A stretch of 64,000 nucleotides of DNA from Paraburkholderia acidipaludis NBRC 101816 (lineage in GTDB: Bacteria; Pseudomonadota; Gammaproteobacteria; Burkholderiales; Burkholderiaceae): positions 1-64,000 of the forward strand of contig NZ_BAXZ01000024.1 in the NCBI RefSeq assembly GCF_000684975.1, read 5' to 3'. This document shows positions 58,849 to 64,000 of the stretch, one piece after another. A program made the translations under genes and the position numbers. Position 1 is the stretch's first letter; the number at the start of each line of letters is the position of its first letter. The notes beneath the pieces were generated by a model. The model saw only the letters and a program-made list of their open reading frames with translations. It had not been told where the DNA came from and searched no databases.

Positions 58849-59073
58849 TTAGCGGTATTTATCCAGGAACGAAGCAGCGTATTCTTCCCAGGCTTTCTCG
58901 AATGCGGCCATCTCGCCCGGCCCTGCTTTGCGCTGCACCAGATGGTCCAGCCAGTTTGCCTTCCAGAGTCCTTCCGGCGCTCCGGTATGTGCGTCTACGT
59001 CGCGCGCCAATCGGCCGACGGGATCGTCGCGTTCAGCTTGCGTTCGAATCCAGGTCAGGAACGATATGACCAT
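58849..59073 (-). CDS. YozE SAM-like domain protein
   Basis: This 74-residue soluble helical protein begins MVISFLTWIRTQAERDDPVGRLARDV and has FEKAWEEYAASFLDKYR near the end. The pattern (F..W...Q..R.DpvG.lA.D ... F..aW..Y) fits the YozE sterile-alpha-motif-like family of small proteins, whose role is unknown. A good AAGGAG site lies eight bases before ATG 59073. It is the first of three short minus-strand genes. Confidence 0.7.
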   Translation of the reverse strand: MVISFLTWIRTQAERDDPVGRLARDVDAHTGAPEGLWKANWLDHLVQRKAGPGEMAAFEKAWEEYAASFLDKYR

Positions 59074-59576
59074 CTACCTACTCCTTCTCAAATTGTGTCG
59101 TTTCGGGATCGCCCGGGCAGCACAGTGATCGGACTCGACGGAACAACTGCTTTGGAGTTCGAAATGTAAAGACGGGTCCCGATCCGGCGGCTCCGACTGA
59201 CTGGAACCCAAAGCGGGGCACCTGAGCGCTGCATGAACAGGGTCGCGAAAACGCGCAATATCGACGAGAGCACCGCTACCTCCGTTACTGACTGTCTTTA
59301 GGACAGAGGTAAGGATAGAGGCGCTTAGACTACCGAGGCGTAGGACAAGTCCGACTTATGGTGCGACGGCACACCACACGGCCCGGAGGGGGTGGGGAAG
59401 CGGCCCGGCCTGCTCTTATGGCAGGAAAGCGACGCGCTGGGCAAGATTAGCCGCGGCTTTCAGGGCCCGAAAAGGGCCCGCCGGCCACACACCATTCCGA
59501 ACTAGTCCTACATCTAGTACGCGGCTGCGCTCTTATCCTGATATTCATCCCGAAAACATTCATTCAGGAAATTGCC
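59074..59576. other. Divergent intergenic region with hairpins
   Basis: This 503-base region lies between the minus-strand small-gene run and the plus-strand small genes. It contains a CTGTC-TTTAG-GACAG hairpin (59292-59306) and a GGGCCC-GAAAA-GGGCCC hairpin (59463-59479). A GTG-initiated frame at 59088-59273 (minus) could encode 61 residues but has no support. It may contain promoters for both sets or a small RNA. Confidence 0.45.
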
Positions 59577-59807
59577 ATGAGCCCGCTTTCGCTGCTGATT
59601 GACCATTCCCAACTGCTTGGCCGAGTTCAGACGCTGTACTCGTTTGCGCCCGATGCCGAAGTGCCCGCAGTCGAGCAGACTGCCGTAGCGGTCGAGGTCG
59701 TCGAAAAAGACGATGAGCGTACAGCCCAGATCAAGGGGCTTGTCGCGGGCACGCTGTTTTTCATGCCTTTTCTGATGGCCTATTTCCTCGCATGCGGTAG
59801 CCGGTAA
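59577..59807 (+). CDS. Small single-pass membrane protein
   Basis: This 76-residue protein has an acidic, Val/Glu-rich middle (EQTAVAVEVVEKDDERTA). One C-terminal membrane helix follows (IKGLVAGTLFFMPFLMAYFLACG) and SR ends the protein. The N-terminus MSPLSLLIDHS resembles that of the 87-residue protein encoded at 58563-58826 on the other strand. An AGGAAA site precedes ATG 59577. No family is recognised. Confidence 0.6.
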   Translation: MSPLSLLIDHSQLLGRVQTLYSFAPDAEVPAVEQTAVAVEVVEKDDERTAQIKGLVAGTLFFMPFLMAYFLACGSR

Positions 59808-59841
59808 CAAGACGGTGAATGAGCCATACGGGAGAACCACC

Positions 59842-60009
59842 ATGCAGCTCTATCGCACTTCATACTGGACCAGACCGGCCTTTACGCTTGGCGCGATTCG
59901 CAGGTTCGTCGTCGTTCCCCGTCGCCTATATCTAGCACTCACGCTCAGCGAACGAAAGTTGGCTGTGCGAATGCATCGCCACCCGTATAAGCCTCGCCTC
60001 GCCGGCTAA
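59842..60009 (+). CDS. Small basic protein
   Basis: This is a 55-residue, very basic protein (QLYRTSYWTRPAFTLGAIRRFVVVPRRLYLALTLSERKLAVRMHRH) starting at ATG 59842 after a GGGAGAACC site. An earlier in-frame start at 59815 is possible. It has a weakly hydrophobic middle but no clear membrane helix. It is 34 bases after the preceding small gene, so it is likely co-transcribed. The function is unknown. Confidence 0.45.
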   Translation: MQLYRTSYWTRPAFTLGAIRRFVVVPRRLYLALTLSERKLAVRMHRHPYKPRLAG

Positions 60010-60132
60010 GGACGAAACCGACTGGCGTTTGTCGCGCCGTTGCAATGGCGAGCTGCCGTTCCCATGAGGTAGCGCGTCGGGTCTCTCCGCCCGGCGTTTT
60101 TTTGCGGGTGCGCTTTCAGGAGGCAACGCATC

Positions 60133-60366
60133 GTGGAATTCCTTCTGGCTACCGGATACATGCTGGTGGCGATGATGATCCTCTTGCTGTTCGCGCTCGC
60201 GGACTGGAGCGCGAGGAACAACCTTCCGCCAACGTTGCGACACGAGGTAGAAAAGATAATGGCGGATTATGGGCGTGTGGGAAATCACCCGGTATGTACT
60301 GGCCGGAATAGCGATACTGTCGCTGTTCATCAGCGTGGGGCGGAGTGCATCAAGCAATCTTTATGA
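60133..60366 (+). CDS. Small membrane protein, possibly frameshifted or overlapping the next ORF
   Basis: This 77-residue frame starts at GTG 60133 behind an AGGAGG site. It has one membrane helix at about residues 3-25 (FLLATGYMLVAMMILLLFALADW). The helical stretch RHEVEKIMADYG looks coding, but the last 30 residues (RVGNHPVCTGRNSDT...) look unlike a normal protein. A second frame beginning at ATG 60269 takes over there with its own membrane helix. Either the two genes overlap by about 98 bases, or one base change split a two-helix protein of about 85 residues. Confidence 0.5.
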   Translation: MEFLLATGYMLVAMMILLLFALADWSARNNLPPTLRHEVEKIMADYGRVGNHPVCTGRNSDTVAVHQRGAECIKQSL

Positions 60367-60397
60367 GCCTCGTCCGCGTCCAGGAGCGCGGCGATGA
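60269..60397 (+). CDS. Short overlapping membrane protein ORF
   Basis: This 42-residue frame (MGVWEITRYVLAGIAILSLF ... ending PRPGARR) contains one membrane helix and a basic, Pro/Arg-rich tail. It overlaps the end of the frame at 60133 in another reading frame. Its stop overlaps the ATG of the next small ORF by four bases (ATGA at 60394), the usual signature of translational coupling. This supports its being translated. No family is recognised. Confidence 0.4.
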   Translation: MGVWEITRYVLAGIAILSLFISVGRSASSNLYEPRPRPGARR

Positions 60398-60540
60398 AAG
60401 AACGCGGTTACCTCCGCATGGGCGAACGCATCGGCGCGCTGGGGTTGCCGACGCTGTTCGTGATGGACGTCGACGAAATCGGCATCAACGTGTGCAACGT
60501 CCTCGCAGGCTTCGAAGGCGGGCGCCACTCCCGCAATTGA
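60394..60540 (+). CDS. Very short hypothetical ORF
   Basis: This 48-residue frame (starts MKERGYLRMGERIGALGLPT, continues LFVMDVDEIGINVCNVLAGF) is coupled to the preceding ORF by an ATGA overlap and has GGAGCG nearby. Its composition is mixed acidic and hydrophobic without a membrane helix. It ends 19 bases before the stop of the convergent EmrA gene. The function is unknown. Confidence 0.4.
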   Translation: MKERGYLRMGERIGALGLPTLFVMDVDEIGINVCNVLAGFEGGRHSRN

Positions 60541-60558
60541 GCGGCAGCACCCCGCCGG

Positions 60559-61893
60559 TCAGCGCGCCGCCAGCGTGGCCGGCGCGGTTCTCATCGCCAC
60601 GTGATTTGCAGCCGGGTTCGCAGCCCGGCCTGCAACCGGCTGTGCGCCCTTTGCCTGCCCCACCATTTCGTTCTGCTCGATGATCTTCGCGATCTCCGCG
60701 TCGGCCTGCGCGCCGTACTGCGCAAACACGTCGGTGTGATAGCTCGTATTCACCGCCGCGCCAAGCTGCGTGCCGGAATCGTTGCGCGTCTCCACGTCGA
60801 CGTCCATGGAGAGGCCGATACGCAGCGGATGCGCTTCGAGTTCCTTCGGATCGAGCTGGATACGCACCGGCAAGCGCTGCACGATCTTGATCCAGTTGCC
60901 CGTCGCGTTCTGCGCCGGCAAGGTCGCGAAGGCGCTGCCCGTGCCTGCCGAGAAGCCGATCACGCGTCCGTGATACACCACGCTCGAACCGTAGACGTCC
61001 GCCGTCATCGTGACCGGCTGGCCGATGCGCATGCGGCGCAGCTGCACTTCCTTGAAGTTCGCGTCGACCCACACGCCGTCGAGCGGCACGATCGACATCA
61101 GCGGCGTACCCGGAGCGACACGCTGGCCCACCTGCACGGTGCGCTGCGCAACATAGCCCGTCACCGGCGCGGGCAGCACGTTGCGCGCGTAGTTGAGGTA
61201 GGCGTCGCGAACCTTCGTGGCCGCGGCCTGCACGTCCGGGTGCTGCTCCACCGAGGTGCGATCCGTCAACGCAAGGTTCGACAGGGCCTGCTGGCGCGCG
61301 GCGTCGAGCGCCGCCTGCGCTGCGGTCACGGTGTCCTGCGCGTGCGAGACGTCCTCCGCCGACACGGCGCCGGTGCTCTCGACTGCGATCCGGCGCTGCA
61401 AATCCTGCTGCGCGCGCACGAGGTCCGACTCGCGCTGCGCAATATTGGCGGCGTAATAGTCGTTGTTCACGTAGAGCGTGCTTACCTTGCGCACGGCCTG
61501 CCCCAGCGCCGCTTCGGCGTTCAGGAGCGCGATTCTCGAATCGGCGGGGTCCAGCGTGACGACCGGCTCGCCCACTTTCACGATCTGCGTGTCGTCCGTG
61601 TTGACGGCGTTGACGGTGCCGGTCACCTGCGGCGTGAGCAGCACGAGGTTGCCGTCGACATAGGCGTCGTCGGTGGACTCGTGATATTGCCCGATCGTGA
61701 AGTAATACGAACCATATGCCGCGCCTGCGATGACCGTGCCGATGGCCAGCAGCGCGAGCCACCGCTTGCGCTTGCCCGAAGCGCCGGGCGGCGTCGGGTT
61801 CCGCGTGGCACCCGCGGGAGCATCGTTTGCACCGCTGCTCTTCGGCTGGGCCTGGCGAGCGTCCGTGCGCCCGGAAGTGTTGGCTTCGCTCAT
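60559..61893 (-). CDS. EmrA/HlyD-family membrane fusion protein
   Basis: This is a 444-residue periplasmic adaptor. A cytosolic Ala/Pro-rich N-terminus is followed by one membrane helix (WLALLAIGTVIAGAAYGSYYF). Then come the lipoyl halves (DAYVDGNLVLLTPQVTGTVNAV; VLPAPVTGYVAQRTVQVGQRVAPG), a coiled-coil hairpin (about residues 130-230) and the beta-barrel domain (VWVDANFKEVQLRRMRIGQPV). It belongs to the EmrA type that pairs with an EmrB major-facilitator pump. No such pump gene is downstream; see findings. It begins 36 bases before the end of the outer-membrane factor gene's coding stop, tightly linked. Confidence 0.92.
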   Translation of the reverse strand: MSEANTSGRTDARQAQPKSSGANDAPAGATRNPTPPGASGKRKRWLALLAIGTVIAGAAYGSYYFTIGQYHESTDDAYVDGNLVLLTPQVTGTVNAVNTDDTQIVKVGEPVVTLDPADSRIALLNAEAALGQAVRKVSTLYVNNDYYAANIAQRESDLVRAQQDLQRRIAVESTGAVSAEDVSHAQDTVTAAQAALDAARQQALSNLALTDRTSVEQHPDVQAAATKVRDAYLNYARNVLPAPVTGYVAQRTVQVGQRVAPGTPLMSIVPLDGVWVDANFKEVQLRRMRIGQPVTMTADVYGSSVVYHGRVIGFSAGTGSAFATLPAQNATGNWIKIVQRLPVRIQLDPKELEAHPLRIGLSMDVDVETRNDSGTQLGAAVNTSYHTDVFAQYGAQADAEIAKIIEQNEMVGQAKGAQPVAGRAANPAANHVAMRTAPATLAAR

Positions 61894-61928
61894 TTCAGTT
61901 CTCCAGATGATTTCATGGACGCGCCGTT

Positions 61929-63446
61929 TCAACGCGCGGCCACAACAGGGTTGGCAGGCGCGGCGGTATCCGCGCGGCGTGTGGCATCGGCGGTATCGGA
62001 CGACGTATCGACGTAGCCGCCGCCGAGCGCCGAGGCCAGCGCGATCTGCTGGTCACGCCGGTTCATCAGCAGATTGGCGACCGCCTCGTCGGCTTGCAGC
62101 GCGGTCATGTCGGCGTTGAGCACCGTCAGTTGATTCGTCAGGCCGCCCTTGTACTGCGTGATCGCGAGATCGTCGGCCTGGCGCGCGGCCTGCTGCGCGC
62201 TCTGCGCGTCGCCCAGCTGGGTGTCGCTCGAGCGGATCTGGGCGATCTGCGTAGCCACCTCGCTCAGGGCGGAGATCAGCGTCTGGTTGTAGGTGGCGAC
62301 CGCCTCGTCGAAATCGGCATAGCGTCCCCTCAGTTGCGCGCGCAGTGCGCCGGCGTCGAAGATCGGCAGATGGATCGCCGGGCCCGCGCTGGCCGTGCGG
62401 CTCGCGGCCGTCAGGAAGCGGCCGAAGCCGAACGCGTCGAGTCCGATCGCAGCGCTCAGGTTGATGTCCGGATAGAACTCGGCCTTCGCTTCCTTCACTT
62501 CGTGCGTGATCGCGTCGACACGCCAGCGGGCCGCGACGATATCCGGGCGGCGGCTCACCAGGTCGGCAGGCAGGTTGTCCGGCAGGCGCACCTCGTCGCC
62601 CACGCCCAGCGCGGGCCGCGCGATGGCGAGCCCGCGGTCCGGGCCTTCGCCCATGAGCGCGGCCAATTGGTAGCGGGTCGTGAGGATGCTGCCGTCATAG
62701 GCCGCGAGCGTAGAGCGGGCTGTCGCCAGATTTGCCTGCGCCGTCTTGCGCTCGACTTCCGTATCGAGCCCGGTTGCGATGCGGCTGGCCGTGATGCGGT
62801 CGATCTCTTCGCGGCGCTGCACCTCCTGCTGTGCGATATCGCGCAGCACGTAAAGCCGCGCGAGCTGATTATAGGTGCGGGCGATGGTAGTCGTGAGCGT
62901 GAGCTTGACGACTTCCGAGTCGGCCCGCGTTGCCTGCAGGTCGGAGACCGAAGCCTTCAGGGCTTCGCGGTTCTTGCCCCACAGATCCAGATCGTACGAA
63001 GCGCTTAGGAGTCCGTCATTCTCGGTCTGCCAGCTGCCTCCATAAGGCGGTGGGAAGTAAGTGGTGGAGCTGAACTGCTCGCGCTTGAGCGAGTAGTCGG
63101 CATTGATGCTCGGCAGCGTGCTGGCCTTCGCGGTTTCCGAATAGGCTTGCGCCGCGGCAATGCGGGCACGCGCCTGCGCAATCGTCGGGCTGCCCTTGAG
63201 CGCTTCGTCGATCAAGGCTTTCAGTTGCGCGTCGCCGAACTGGCCGGCCCAGTCGGCTGCCGGCCAGTGACCGCTTTCGGCGGGCAGGCTCTGCGTGGTC
63301 TCGAACTGCTGCGGCTGCGCCATCTGCTTGTCGCTGTGGATGCCCGCGTAGTTCACGCAGGCCGAGAGCACCGCCGCCAGCGTCACCGAGAGCCCCACTT
63401 TTATCGCGCGGAGGCCGCTGTCGCGCCTAGTAATCTGCATCTTCAT
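61929..63446 (-). CDS. RND-type outer-membrane factor lipoprotein (NodT family)
   Basis: This 505-residue TolC-like protein has a lipoprotein signal (VTLAAVLSACVNYAG, lipobox Cys near residue 30). Two outer-membrane efflux protein repeats follow (PTIAQARARIAAAQAYSETAKA... and SRRPDIVAARWRVDAITHEVKEAKAEFYPDINLSAAIGL). It forms the outer-membrane duct of tripartite efflux systems. ATG 63446 gives a normal signal peptide; upstream in-frame residues are ignored. It is in an operon with the MarR gene upstream (52-base gap) and the EmrA adaptor downstream (35-base gap). Confidence 0.93.
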   Translation of the reverse strand: MKMQITRRDSGLRAIKVGLSVTLAAVLSACVNYAGIHSDKQMAQPQQFETTQSLPAESGHWPAADWAGQFGDAQLKALIDEALKGSPTIAQARARIAAAQAYSETAKASTLPSINADYSLKREQFSSTTYFPPPYGGSWQTENDGLLSASYDLDLWGKNREALKASVSDLQATRADSEVVKLTLTTTIARTYNQLARLYVLRDIAQQEVQRREEIDRITASRIATGLDTEVERKTAQANLATARSTLAAYDGSILTTRYQLAALMGEGPDRGLAIARPALGVGDEVRLPDNLPADLVSRRPDIVAARWRVDAITHEVKEAKAEFYPDINLSAAIGLDAFGFGRFLTAASRTASAGPAIHLPIFDAGALRAQLRGRYADFDEAVATYNQTLISALSEVATQIAQIRSSDTQLGDAQSAQQAARQADDLAITQYKGGLTNQLTVLNADMTALQADEAVANLLMNRRDQQIALASALGGGYVDTSSDTADATRRADTAAPANPVVAAR

Positions 63447-63498
63447 TTTCTGACCTATCAGCTTTCTGATCAAAAAAAACGGGGGCATGCGATAGCGC

Positions 63499-63936
63499 TC
63501 ACTCCCCAATGAATTTCTGCAGCAGGCGGTCCAATTCCTCGAACTCCGCCTTCGTAAATCGCTTCAGACGCCCATCCAGGACCTTGGGCGCGAGATTGGG
63601 AATTTCCGCCGCGACTTCATGCCCCTTCCGCGTCAGCACGAGGTTGACCACGCGACGGTCGTCCATGCTGCGCGAACGTGTGAGCAATGCCTTCGCTTCC
63701 AGCTTGTCCAGCATCCGCGTCATCAGGCCCGCGTTGATCGACAGCATCCTGGCGAGCTCGACCGGCGTGGCAGCCGTGCCGCGCTGCATCGCGACGAGGA
63801 TGCCCACCTGCCGGCTGGTGATGCGAAGATCCTTGAGTGCCATGTCCATTTCGGCAATGATCAGGTTGCGCGCCTTGGTCAGCTGATATCCGACGCTTTG
63901 CGCGGGCGAGAAGGATGCGGTCGTGTAGTGATTCAT
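63499..63936 (-). CDS. MarR-family transcriptional regulator
   Basis: This 145-residue protein has the winged helix-turn-helix of MarR regulators (TSRQVGILVAMQRGTAATPVELARMLSINAGLMTRMLDKLEAKALLTRSRSMDDRRVVNLVLTRKG; the DDRR wing is intact). It probably represses the efflux genes directly downstream and responds to phenolic or drug ligands. A GAGGAATC region precedes ATG 63936. Confidence 0.93.
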   Translation of the reverse strand: MNHYTTASFSPAQSVGYQLTKARNLIIAEMDMALKDLRITSRQVGILVAMQRGTAATPVELARMLSINAGLMTRMLDKLEAKALLTRSRSMDDRRVVNLVLTRKGHEVAAEIPNLAPKVLDGRLKRFTKAEFEELDRLLQKFIGE

Positions 63937-63957
63937 TAAGATTCCTCAATGACTTTC

Positions 63958-64000
63958 TCAGTGACCGCCGGCGCCTGCTGCGCTCGCGGCTCCGTCCTTG
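63958..64000 (-). CDS. Possible C-terminal end of an upstream gene (partial)
   Basis: The 43 bases before marR read, on the minus strand, as an Ala/Gly-rich tail ending KDGAASAAGAGGH followed by TGA, 21 bases before the marR ATG. This would be the end of a gene lying mostly outside the window, possibly co-transcribed with marR. It is too short to be sure. Confidence 0.3.
   Translation of the reverse strand, partial: KDGAASAAGAGGH

Noticed and set aside
59041..59060. A tRNA T-loop-like string (TTCGAATCC)
   Set aside because: It lies inside the YozE-like gene, and no acceptor, D or anticodon stems can be drawn around it.
59088..59273. A 61-codon minus-strand frame with a GTG start
   Set aside because: The first residues are mildly hydrophobic, but there is no ribosome site and the second half is unlike a protein.
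59463..59479. GGGCCC-GAAAA-GGGCCC hairpin as a terminator
   Set aside because: No T-run on either side and no gene ending nearby; it stays a hairpin of unknown meaning.
1..64000. CRISPR arrays, insertion sequences, integrases and prophage genes
   Set aside because: I saw no regularly spaced repeats, transposase or integrase motifs, or terminal inverted repeats with target duplications.

Overview
The window looks like a GC-rich chromosome or megaplasmid segment from a Burkholderiaceae beta-proteobacterium of the Paraburkholderia/Caballeronia/Burkholderia type. The basis is codon use, the DUF4148-type small secreted protein, the hydroxyproline cluster layout, the pgaABCD order, and the many LysR/AraC regulators paired with catabolic genes. 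This is inference from recognised families, not from a search. I found no rRNA, tRNA, CRISPR array, transposase or phage gene. The layout is that of an accessory, metabolically flexible, soil- or plant-associated replicon.

Layout. 0.1-2.4 kb: a small secreted protein, then a LysR regulator divergent from an EamA transporter. 2.4-9.2 kb (minus strand): a trans-4-hydroxy-L-proline degradation cluster (epimerase, three-subunit D-hydroxyproline dehydrogenase, PAS-AraC regulator, DapA-family deaminase, Ldh2-type imine reductase); the final 2-oxoglutarate semialdehyde dehydrogenase is not in the window. 9.4-24.8 kb: a PAS-LuxR regulator, a membrane protein, a dihydrolipoamide-dehydrogenase-like flavoprotein, a LysR/SDR/NADP-oxidoreductase trio, a lipoprotein SGNH esterase, an MmyB-type XRE regulator, a zinc-ribbon membrane protein, a multi-PAS GGDEF-EAL protein, an MDR oxidoreductase, a LysR and a cupin.

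25.0-42.9 kb: an amino-acid/amine catabolic region. A sulfotransferase and an M20 amidohydrolase are followed by an Lrp/AsnC regulator, diaminopropionate ammonia-lyase and an M20 carbamoylase-like hydrolase. Next comes a four-gene plus-strand operon (small ABM-like protein, cupin, flavin amine oxidase, zinc alcohol dehydrogenase). After it lie a MetR-like regulator overlapping an MFS transporter, a TPR protein, an AraC regulator, an amino-acid permease, a MalY-type C-S lyase, a CMD-family protein and a divergent LysR.

43.0-52.8 kb (minus strand): an exopolysaccharide operon pgaA-pgaB-pgaC-pgaD followed by an unknown secreted protein and a glmS copy. Poly-N-acetylglucosamine synthesis would thus be co-expressed with its glucosamine-6-phosphate source. 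A GAF-PAS-GGDEF-EAL protein lies at 55.7-58.0 kb, and PgaCD synthases are known to be switched on by c-di-GMP. 53.5-55.7 kb holds two small envelope proteins and an AraC regulator. 58.3-60.5 kb is a cluster of very small ORFs, many with one membrane segment, on both strands. 60.6-64 kb: marR, an outer-membrane factor and an EmrA-type adaptor, without the expected EmrB pump downstream.

Most promising for a second look: the small-ORF cluster at 58.3-60.5 kb; the pga operon extension; the diaminopropionate/M20 cluster with a recurring GAAAT-spacer-ATTTC palindrome; and two dispersed membrane proteins sharing a CAx4WxC motif.
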